DNA from: Echinarachnius parma
Lineage: Eukaryota > Echinodermata > Echinoidea > Clypeasteroida > Echinarachniidae
Length of the DNA stretch: 64,000 nucleotides
Direction: 5' to 3'
Assembly (NCBI GenBank): GCA_037951105.1
Contig: JBAMJV010007123.1
Location: forward strand, 62,001 to 126,000
Shown here: one piece after another, positions 53,821-61,751 of the stretch
How positions within the stretch are numbered: position 1 is the first letter of the stretch
How the letters are laid out: each line of letters begins with the position of its first letter
The notes under the pieces: model-generated
Seen by the model: only the letters and a program-made list of their open reading frames with translations
Told to the model about the DNA's origin: nothing
Databases searched by the model: none
Position numbers and translations under genes: made by a program

Positions 53821-54776
53821 TATATAAAGGAGCAAGGATGCATGAATTTAGTTGTAGTAATGTGTTTGCAGATCATATTATGTAAGAAAGGAATAAATAA
53901 TACAGATTAAACACGGAAGAGGAAAAAAAAAGAAAAATACATACGCTGCTGGGATTCGAACGCTTACCAAGAGGATCTCGAGTCCAACATTAGTTGCGCC
54001 TTGACACTTTTACCGAACAAAATTTGAGGTTGAATTTATATTATTTGAATCATGTATCCATCTAGTATGTGTGTGAATAACACATATCCAGCTATCAATA
54101 TGTAGATGTATGATGTAGAGGACATTTGAATGAATCGAACACTATTCCACGTTCCGATTGACAATCGCCTATTATCGTCACGGATTGTTTTGCACTTGGC
54201 AACACGGAGAAATAAATCTTAAAACGAAGATCGTTTTGCGAGCCTTGCCGATATGTTTATTGCGATTCGCTCCCCGAGCTCTATCATAGCAACGCGCAAT
54301 TTTCCAAGACGTCACAATAGTCTACAAGACACTTCAAATGTCTGTATCCATACATAAAAAAGTGAAAGTAGCGAGGATGCATAAATCTAGTTGTTGTATA
54401 ATTTTTGCAGAACATATTATGTATGGAGCAATAGATCAATACAAAATAAACAAGGAAGTGAAAAAAGAAAAATACATACATACCCTGCCGGGATTCGAAC
54501 CTTCACTAAGAGGATCTTCAGACGGACTTGAGTTGCGCCTTGCCATATTTACCGATCGAAATTTGAGGTTGAAATTATATTATTTGAATCATGTATCCCT
54601 CTAGTATGTGTGTGTGTGTGTGCGAATTACATTTATCCAGCTATCAATATGTAGATGTAAGATGTAGAGGGCAGTATATTACATGGATGAATCGATCACT
54701 GTTCAAGGTTCCGATTGACAATCGCCTGTTATCGTTACGAATTGTTTTGCACTTGGCAACACGGAGAAATAAATCT
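53821..54776 (+). repeat. HOR copy, right-truncated C*-A
   Basis: Matches 44,445-45,400 at offset 9,376. It has a (TG)8 tract at 54,607-54,622 and stops inside the A tail (aaataaatctta) at the orientation switch. Confidence 0.9.
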
Positions 54777-54851
54777 TATGTATGTAAGAGGGACACATAC
54801 TAGAGGGATACATGATTCAAATAATATAATTTCAACCTCAAATTTCGATCG

Positions 54852-54943
54852 GTAAATATGGCAAGGCGCAACTCAAGTCCGTCTGAAGATCCTCTTAGTG
54901 AAGGTTCGAATCCCGGCAGGGTATGTATGTATTTTTCTTTTTT
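54852..54943 (+). pseudogene. tRNA-like module, inverted copy 1
   Basis: A box TGGCAAGGCGC at 54,859-54,869, perfect B box GGTTCGAATCC at 54,903-54,913, T5 at 54,932-54,936 then T6. Type A, with GAA at the anticodon position. It is useful because the sense strand here is the plus strand. Confidence 0.65.
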
Positions 54944-55390
54944 CACTTCCTTGTTTATTTTGTATTGATCTATTGCTCCATACATAATATGATCTGCAAA
55001 AATTATACAACAACTAGATTTATGCATCCTCGCTACTTTCACTTTTTTATGTATGGATATAGACATTTGAAGTGTCTTGTAGACTATTGTGACGTCTTGG
55101 AAAATTGCGCGTTGCCATGATAGAGCTCGGGGAGCGAATCGCAATAAACAAATAGGCAAGGCTCGCAAAACGATCTTCGTTTTAAGATTTATTTCTCCGT
55201 GTTGCCAAGTGCAAAACAATCCGTGACGATAATAGGCGATTGTCAATCGGAACGTGGAATAGTGTTCGATTCATTCAAATGTCCTCTACATCATACATCT
55301 ACATATTGATAGCTGGATATGTGTTATTCACACACATACTAGATGGATACATGATTCAAATAATATAAATTCAACCTCAAATTTCGTTCG

Positions 55391-55476
55391 GTAAAAGTGG
55401 CAAGGCGCAACTAAGGTTGGACTCGAGATCCTCTTGGTAATCGTTCGAATCCCAGCAGGGTATGTATTTTTCTTTT
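55391..55476 (+). pseudogene. tRNA-like module, inverted copy 2
   Basis: A box at 55,398-55,408, B-box-like CGTTCGAATCC at 55,442-55,452, then T-runs from about 55,467. Type C, with the loop CTCGAGA preceded by TTGGA. Confidence 0.6.
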
Positions 55477-56023
55477 TTTCCTCTTCCGTGTTTAATCTGT
55501 ATTATTTATTCCTTTCTTACATAATATGATCTGCAAACACATTACTACAACTAAATTCATGCATCCTTGCTCCTTTATATATCAAAAAGAATAAAAAATT
55601 TATTTTATGGACTATCAACCACATGCAGTTCTGCCTCAATATAGTTTAATACATGTATTTATTTTTCTTTTATTGATATAGACATTTGGTGAGTCTTGGT
55701 AATTATTTCGACGTCTTGGAAAATTGCGCGTTCCCATGATAGAGCTTGGGGAGCGAACCGCAATAAACAAATCGGCTAGGCTCGCAAAACGTTTTTCGTT
55801 TAAAGATTTAATTATCCGTATTGCCAAGTGCAAAATAATTCGTGACGATAATAGGCGATTGTCAATCGGACCGTTGAATAGTGATCGATTCATCCATGTA
55901 ATATACTGCCCTCTACATCTTACATCTAAATATAGATAGCTGGATGAATGTAATTCGCACACACACACATAAAAGAGGGATGCATGATTCAAATAATGTA
56001 ATTTCAACCTCAAATTTCGTTGG

Positions 56024-56114
56024 GTAAATATGGCAAGGCGCAACTCAAGTCCGTCTCGAGATTTTCTTAGTGAAGGTTCGAATCCGACAGGGTATGTATG
56101 TATTTTTCTTTTTT
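56024..56114 (+). pseudogene. tRNA-like module, outermost inverted copy
   Basis: A box at 56,031-56,041, perfect B box at 56,075-56,085, T-runs from about 56,102. The flanks are A-like (aactcaagtccgtc) but the loop is CTCGAGA, so CGA sits in an A-type body. This suggests CGA is the older state. Confidence 0.6.
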
Positions 56115-56548
56115 CTCTTCCTTGTTTATTTTGTATTTATCTATTGCTCCATATATAAAATGATCTGCAAAAATATTACAACAACTAGCTTTGTGCATCC
56201 TCGCTACTTTATACATAATAGGAATCAAACTTTATTTTATGGACCACCATCCAAATGGAGTTTTGCATCATATCGTTGAATACATTTATTCATTATTTTT
56301 GTATGGATATAGACATTTGAAGTGTTTTGGTGACTAGTGCGACGTCTTGGAAAATTGCGCGTTGCCATGATAGAGCCCGGGGAGCGAAACGCAATAAACA
56401 AATCGGCAAGGCTCGCAAAACGTTCTTCGTTTTAAGATTTATTTCTCCGTGTTGCCAAGTGCAAAACAATTCGTGACGATAATAGGCGATTGTCAATCGG
56501 AACGTGGAATAGTGTTCGATTCATTCAAATGTCATCTACATCATACAC

Positions 56549-57242
56549 ACTTAGAACTAGGCGTGCACTTGGCGTGTACGATCCTCCCCCTCAACCCCTT
56601 CCGTGCCCGCGTACTCCTGTAAAGGTGCATGTCCCGTATACGTCAACATTTTCTCGTCTGAGCGTGCACAATGTATGGGGTGGAAATGTGCACCCTACGT
56701 GTAGTCGTAGTCGGAGCAGATAGGTTTATATTTTTCGTATCTTCCTCCTAATTTTGAACAAATTACAATGATAATAGGCACATTATTAAATGCTAAGATG
56801 AATTTGAATGTTGGGTGTTGATATATTTTTGAAATAAATTGTATGTGTTGTATTTTGTATAATGCCAGATTGATTATTCCCATATTGTTTCCTTGAACAA
56901 AGATTAGACTGATGTTATCAGATCAGATTTTTTTTATTAAATTCCGATATCAAGGCTCATCAAAGAGCACTGATAGACTGTGTAATTAGAACAAATAGAT
57001 TGTGATTGATTGACTGAAACTAACTTTGTATGAAGAGAAATTAATTATGCACATGCAACTTGAAAGCCCAATCTGTTTACTTACCTCCTGTATCACACTA
57101 AAAAATAGGAGTGCAATTGTGCACCCCTAGGGGTGCACGATCTTTTCCCATCTGGCACCCTTGAAAAGCTGCATATAAACACCCCAAGAGTTCCCATGTC
57201 TACCTTATAGGGTGCACGGTCTTGTCCCATATTTTGCACGCC
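56549..57242. repeat. Non-coding flank with GTGCAC-rich repeats
   Basis: No gene is seen. GTGCAC recurs near 56,561, 56,664, 56,686, 57,119, 57,133 and 57,213. The stretch ggtgcacgatcttttccc ... aaaagctgcatata ... caccccaagag (about 57,131-57,192) has a diverged relative at 57,629-57,690 and a weaker one near 56,558-56,645. The rest (56,720-57,110) is AT-rich and unremarkable. Confidence 0.5.
57119..57138. repeat. Perfect 20-bp palindrome
   Basis: GTGCACCCCTAGGGGTGCAC is its own reverse complement over all 20 bases. Confidence 0.9.
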
Positions 57243-57628
57243 TTAAAGGGATCTAGTAACTTTGTTGACATGTGCAAAAAGTAATGAATGGTTGATGCAA
57301 TGTATATTGTTGTTATCTCATTTGTCCACAGGGTATTGTGTGAAAATTTCAAGCCAAATGGACATTTTATGGCCAAGTAATGAACGAAAATGCAAAGTGA
57401 TATTCAGTAACTCACTGCACTCACTTTGTACACGGAAGAAAAACTCGCCCGGAGTTTTTCTTATCTGAATACTTCAATCATACATATCTTTGTAACGAAA
57501 GGGAAATTTGAAAAACCGAAACCTGTCCCGTGATTTTATTGTTAATACAAATACAACAAGGTATAAGGGAACCGCTAGAATTAAAATTTTATTTTGAGGA
57601 CTTGGACAATGTTACTAAGTCCCTTTAA
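57243..57628. mobile_element. MITE-like element with 27-bp terminal inverted repeats
   Basis: The left end ccttaaagggatctagtaac (57,241) and the reverse complement of the right end (ccttaaagggacttagtaac, from 57,630) match over about 23 of 27 bases. TTAA sits at both ends (57,243-57,246 and 57,625-57,628), consistent with a TTAA or TA target duplication. The flanks gcacgcc and ggtgcac join to give a site like the neighbouring ccttatagggtgcac. The interior (378 bp) has no coding potential, so any transposase must come from elsewhere. Superfamily is not resolved. Confidence 0.65.
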
Positions 57629-57644
57629 GGTGCACATGTGCACC
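57629..57644. repeat. Perfect 16-bp palindrome
   Basis: GGTGCACATGTGCACC abuts the right end of the MITE-like element. Confidence 0.85.
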
Positions 57645-57704
57645 CCTGAAAAGGTGCATATGAACACCCCAAGGGTGCCCATGAATTATGGCAAAAGAAA
57701 AAAA

Positions 57705-57781
57705 GAAGAGGCATAAGAGAGAATTCGAACCCATTACCCCTAGTTTTGGCGTCCTCAGCGTGACCAATAGGCTACATATAC
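57705..57781 (-). pseudogene. tRNA-like sequence, unrelated to the satellite modules
   Basis: On the minus strand the A box TAGCCTATTGG (57,774-57,764) fits the eukaryotic consensus well. The B box GGTTCGAATTC (57,731-57,721) has one mismatch. The boxes are 32 nt apart. The 7-nt 5' end GTATATG pairs with CTTATGC in six of seven positions including one G-T, so an acceptor stem survives. T7 follows at 57,704-57,698. D and anticodon stems are poor and U33 is absent in the register tried, so this is a tRNA pseudogene or SINE head. Confidence 0.55.
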
Positions 57782-58650
57782 TGCTGATGATTAGAATGGT
57801 CTTATCTTAAACATATCCCTCAAATCTTATCCAAACCCTAATCGTAGTTATGAATATGCATGAGTAACCCTTGACGTACATCACTGCTTATGAATAAATC
57901 ATTAGGATAATGGTTTGGGAACATAGAGTTATATACTAAAGAAAACTAGTGGGCGCACTCCCTGAAATTGCTGTGACGAGATGAACGAGCCGTCCGCCAT
58001 CTTAATACGGGAAGCGTGGCTTTGGTAATTATTTTATTAGCATGCCCAACTTCCTTGTATGTAGTACATACCTCGATCAACGAGCGCAGCGACGGGTCTG
58101 ACACAGATGTTGTTGTTGTTGTTGTTTAGTTTGGTGGCAATCAGTCAAATCTGACTATTGTTGCCAATTGCTTTTCTATTGATTTCATCTTCACATATTT
58201 TTTAAATATTATACAATTTTATATATCATCAACAAATTATTTCTATGGCACCGCTAAAAATATTGCAATATTTCATTTTTTTTCTCTTCTCCTACCTTAT
58301 TATGAATATTACTTTTATATACAAAAATATAACAATTTTCCTTATTTCAATAACAAAGCCCACCTCTCACATCGGGACTCCCGCCACATATGTGGAAGTG
58401 GGCCTCTTATGGTCAAAACGATCCCCTTACAACACGTAATTATAATAGTATAATAATAAAGCGAAATCAAACAAAACAAATATATTCATAAATAAACACT
58501 ATTTTAAAGCTACTAATGAATTATCGCAATATGCATTTTTTGTTTCCTTCTTCTTAATAAAGTAATTCTTAAACAAATTAGTGCAAACATTTAGTGGGCT
58601 TATTTTGTGCATGTTAGTGCAAATACATATTACATGGTATACCTTTGTTT
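57782..58650. other. Intergenic stretch without a recognised gene
   Basis: Mostly AT-rich. It holds a small CpG-containing patch at about 57,954-58,020 with CCGCCATCTT, a (GTT)6 microsatellite at about 58,109-58,127, and a fragment at about 58,357-58,405 (ctctcacatcgggactcccg) related to the LINE 3' end further on. That fragment contains the 12-bp palindrome CCACATATGTGG. Confidence 0.6.
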
Positions 58651-58651
58651 T

Positions 58652-58900
58652 CTGAGATAATCATAATACAATACAAAATAAACAAAACTCACTCCTACTA
58701 CATGTATGTCTGGTGCCTGCTCTCACATTGGGACTCCCGCCACTGATGTGTAGCTTGGCATCAACATAATATATACATACTCGACAATATTGTATGATAT
58801 TAACTGAATTATACACAAAAAAAAAAAAAACATGTAGCGACATAACTTTGTCTTCTTTTTTCCACTTCACTTACAAACTGAGATAATCATAATACAATAC
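58652..58900 (-). mobile_element. 5'-truncated LINE 3'-end insertion with 23-bp target-site duplication
   Basis: A perfect 23-bp direct repeat (begins CTGAGATAAT, ends ACAATAC) lies at 58,652-58,674 and 58,878-58,900. The 203 bp between are related, in the same orientation, to the 3' UTR of the LINE at 60,376-60,710 (shared gggactcccgccactgatg and tgtagcttggcatcaac). Only the 3' end is present, as expected for aborted target-primed reverse transcription. A long A-run near 58,816-58,830 interrupts it. Confidence 0.75.
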
Positions 58901-58930
58901 ATATTTATATATGATTGCTCTTATATATTA

Positions 58931-60360
58931 GTGTATGGCCTGTATAAAGAGGCACTACTGCACCCGCAGCTTGTACCTCTATCATACAGGCTCATATATT
59001 TATGCATTTTATTGACTTATGCATTTAATATTCTTATACAAATACAAGGGTACTAATACCACTAAAAAATAGTGTTTTTCTATCTATCTTGGCCTGTACA
59101 AAGAAGCACTACTGCACCCGCAGCTTGTACTTCTATCATACAGGCCTATTTAATTATACATTTCATTAACTTATGCATTTATTTTTCTTCATATAAAAAA
59201 AAAAATACTAATACCAAAATAAATAGTATGTTTCTATCCGACTTCTAAAGGCTTGTATGGTAAAACACTGCTGCCCCGCAGTTTGAGCTCATATCATACT
59301 CCCCTTTCAATTAATACATGTACATACGTTTACATAACAACACCCTTTATACTACTTTATATATAATTACTTTTATATATTAATGTATGGCCTGTATAAA
59401 GAGGCACTACTGCACCCGCAGCTTGTACCTCTATCATACAGGCTCATATATTTATGCATTTTATTGACTTATGCATTTAATATTCTTATACAAATACAAG
59501 GGTACTAATACCACTAAAAAATAGTGTTTTTCTATCTATCTTGGCCTGTACAAAGAAGCACTACTGCACCCGCAGCTTGTACTTCTATCATACAGGCCTA
59601 TTTAATTATACATTTCATTAACTTATGCATTTATTTTTCTTTATATAAAAACAAAAATACTAATACCAAAATAAATAGTATGTTTCTATCCGACTTCTAA
59701 AGGCTTGTATGGTAAAACACTGCTGCCCCGCAGTTTGAGCTCATATCATACTCCCCTTTCAATTAATACATGTACATACGTTTACATAACATCACCCTTT
59801 ATACTACTTTATATATAATTACTTTTATATATTAATGTATGGCCTGTATAAAGAGGCACTACTGCACCCGCAGCTTGTACCTCTATCATACAGGCTCATA
59901 TAGTTATGCATTTTATGGACTTATGCATTTAATATTCTTATACAAAAACAAGGGAAATGATACCAATACAAATAGTGTGTTTCTATCTATCTTGATCTGT
60001 ACAAAGAAGCACTACTGCACCCGCAGCTTGTACCTCTATCATACAGGCTCATATAGTTATGCATTTTATTGACTTATGCATTTTAATCTTCTTATGCCCT
60101 GTATGGCCTGCATAAAGAGGCACTACTGCACCCACAGATTGTGCCTCTGTCTTGCAGGCTCATAAAGTTATGCATTTTATTGGCTTATATATACATTTAA
60201 TATTCTTATACAAAAACAAGGGAAATGATACCAACAAAAATAGTGTGTTTCTATCTATCTTGATCTGTACAAAGAACCACTACTGCACCCGCAGCTTGTG
60301 CCTCTATCATACAGGCCTATTTAATTATACATTTTATTGACTTATAATAATTCTAATACC
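58931..60360. repeat. Hairpin satellite, about 152-bp monomer, 452-bp HOR
   Basis: Ten hairpin copies begin at 58,938, 59,092, 59,251, 59,390, 59,544, 59,703, 59,842, 59,994, 60,106 and 60,262. The first nine steps give spacings 154, 159, 139, 154, 159, 139, 152, 112 and 156, so a three-monomer unit of 452 bp is repeated twice, then decays. The third monomer type (59,251 and 59,703) is the most diverged. Between hairpins the sequence is AT-rich. The array ends at gtgtgttt near 60,375, where the LINE tail begins. Confidence 0.85.
58938..58991. repeat. Hairpin unit, representative
   Basis: Three nested stems can be drawn: GCCTGTAT with ATACAGGC (8 bp), AGAGG with CCTCT (5 bp), and CTGC with GCAG around the loop ACCC. 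Copies at 59,092 and 59,544 have AGAAG with CTTCT, and the copy at 60,106 has GCCTGCA with TGCAGGC and GAGGCAC with GTGCCTC; these are paired changes. The copies at 59,994 and 60,262 have unpaired changes. Confidence 0.75.
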
Positions 60361-60375
60361 AATATAAACAGTGTG

Positions 60376-61560
60376 TTTACAATACAAAATACAATACAAA
60401 ATAAACAAAACTCTCTCCTACTATGTCTGGTGTCTGCTCTCACAATCGGGACTCCCGCCACTGATGTGTAGCTTGGCATCAACATATATACATACTAGAC
60501 AATATTGTATGATATTAACTAAATTATAAATAAACAAGAGACCAACAAAACATGTAGCGACACAACAATCAAAGTGATACAATAATCACGCATACTCATA
60601 CAAAACTCAACACTGTATCATTAGTTTAATTAAATTATAGCGACAAGTCCATCAAAACTTTACAATACTCACTCCTACTATTTATGATCCATATATATAC
60701 ATAACATTTATTTAAAAGCCTACAAAACGAGCCGTCCTGTTTACAAATCGAACAAGTGCTCTTTGGGTAGTAATATCACCACTTTTTAATAATTCCTTTA
60801 TATCTTCTCCTTCATTTATACCCGTTTCAATTATGAGCATGGCTCTTTCTATCATATATTGTGGGCATACTACTAAAAAGTGATGTACAGTTTCCATTAC
60901 CTGACATCTCTCACAAAAACCATTCTCATGAAAGCCCAGTCTATACGAGTCATAATTCAAACCTATTACTCCTAATCGTAAACGTCTTATTATTTTCTCT
61001 TCCTTCCTAGGAAGGGAAGTTCTAAATTTAGTGGGAAGACGAGGTAATACATGTTTCAATAATGCATGTGATGTTGACCATTTCTCCTGCCACACTTTGA
61101 GCATATTATAACTCAATTCATGTTTTGCTTCTTCCAAAGTTTTCTTACTAAATATCTTTATAGGGCCATTAATACCAGATTTTGCGCACTTATCTGCCAT
61201 CTCATTTCCTTGGATGCCGCAGTGGGCAGGAATCCATTCAAAAGCAATATTACAATTCTTATACTTTAAGTGGGTTAGAAGCATCAACATTTCTTTAACC
61301 ATATTATCATCTTTTGTATTGCGTATTGCTAAGAGACCACTCAAAGAATCACTCAATATTACAACACCAACATGCAAGTTATCTAATTGGTCCACCCATG
61401 TTAGAGCTAATATAATTGCGGCTAATTCTGCTTTGAACGATGATGAAGAGTATGAGAGGCGTTTACTTTCTTTATATGAGAAGGCTGGAACCCAAAAGGC
61501 TGCTGATGAAGTGACCTGTCCAGGGACGTGCGAACCGTCTGTGAATATATGGAGTTACGA
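60376..61560 (-). mobile_element. LINE (non-LTR retrotransposon) 3' portion: RNase H, CCHC and 3' UTR
   Basis: On the minus strand an RNase H reading frame is followed by a 3' UTR of about 335 bp. The UTR ends near 60,376 in a short-repeat tail (ttttgtattgta type), where it interrupts the hairpin satellite. No reverse transcriptase domain lies upstream, so the copy is 5'-truncated or broken at about 61,560-61,680, where the sequence becomes TA-rich and simple. Confidence 0.75.
60712..61554 (-). pseudogene. RNase H domain and CCHC tail of LINE ORF2 (partial)
   Basis: The open frame of 280 codons begins right after an in-frame TAA (61,557-61,555). It has the RNase HI catalytic set: TDGS with Asp6, AEL with Glu43, SDS with Asp69, and HCGIQGNEMAD with His111 and Asp121. 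A C-terminal CCHC motif follows (Cys214, Cys217, His224/225, Cys230; CERC ... HHFLVVC). RNase H degrades the RNA strand of the RNA-DNA hybrid during retrotransposition. The combination of RNase H plus a CCHC tail is typical of I-group LINEs; the exact clade is not resolved. Using the GTG at 61,395 as a start would cut off the first two catalytic residues, so the frame is extended. There is no ATG near its start, so it is a fragment of a longer ORF. Confidence 0.8.
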
Positions 61561-61751
61561 ATGCCATTTAGTTTGTATTACTTCTTTACTACATTGTAAC
61601 ATAGTAGTGTGGATTATCATTTATATTTATATATTTATTTTTCGTTCTGTCAGCATTTGCTATAGTTTGTAATTTCATACGTCTTCTTTCACTTATCTCA
61701 CAGGCTTACAACTTTGGAAACACCTCGCAGCTGAACCCTCATTTCCTTGAT
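61561..61751. other. Junction between LINE fragment and Penelope-like element
   Basis: TA-rich simple sequence (about 61,615-61,650), then ttatctcacaggcttacaac and cacctcgcagctgaaccc leading to the Penelope-like frame. I see no clear target duplication or terminal repeat, so the 5' limit of the Penelope-like element is not fixed. Confidence 0.4.

Larger units (their letters stand above)
1..54776 (+). repeat. Tandem satellite array with A/B/C higher-order repeat structure
   Basis: Direct reading shows head-to-tail monomers of three related kinds. A has the TG tract written gtatgtgtgtatgtgtgtgcg-like and is about 560 bp. B has the short tract gtgtgagtgtgcg plus a private block of about 70 bp before its end, about 628 bp in all. 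C has tgtgtgtgaataac and the motif ctgctgggattcg, about 541 bp. The usual order is C-A-B, period about 1,731 bp. The array runs off the left edge and stops at an orientation switch at 54,776. Copies differ from each other by few substitutions, while A, B and C differ substantially from one another, which is the classic signature of HOR homogenisation by unequal exchange. Whether it is centromeric, sex-linked or other heterochromatin cannot be told from the sequence. Confidence 0.97.
54777..56548 (-). repeat. Inverted array edge: three monomers in opposite orientation
   Basis: Read on the minus strand this is, from the outside inward, a C/A-like tail, an A-like monomer with B-like tail, and a C tail running into an A head that ends at the junction. 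The switch is at about 54,776-54,800 (aaatctta next to tgtatgtaagaggg). Divergence rises towards 56,548, where homology stops at tacatcatacac. The outermost monomer has gtttcgctccccgggc and a long spacer homologous to the B-only block. Confidence 0.93.

Noticed and set aside
1-54776. CRISPR array
   Set aside because: Units are hundreds of bases long, nearly identical throughout, without short repeat plus unique spacer structure, and the context is eukaryotic.
54800-55246. 148-codon minus-strand ORF in the inverted edge
   Set aside because: It is a fusion of C-tail and A-head reading frames seen separately in the direct array; no domain.
58245-58439. 64-codon ORF with a hydrophobic start
   Set aside because: AT-rich chance frame running into the repeat-related segment at 58,357; no homology recognised.
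61500-61540. Hammerhead ribozyme core (CTGATGA ... GAA), as found in Penelope-like terminal repeats
   Set aside because: The string lies inside the RNase H coding region on the other strand, and stem II does not pair cleanly.
61214-61672. 152-codon plus-strand ORF
   Set aside because: Antisense shadow of the RNase H frame, which has the full catalytic motif set.
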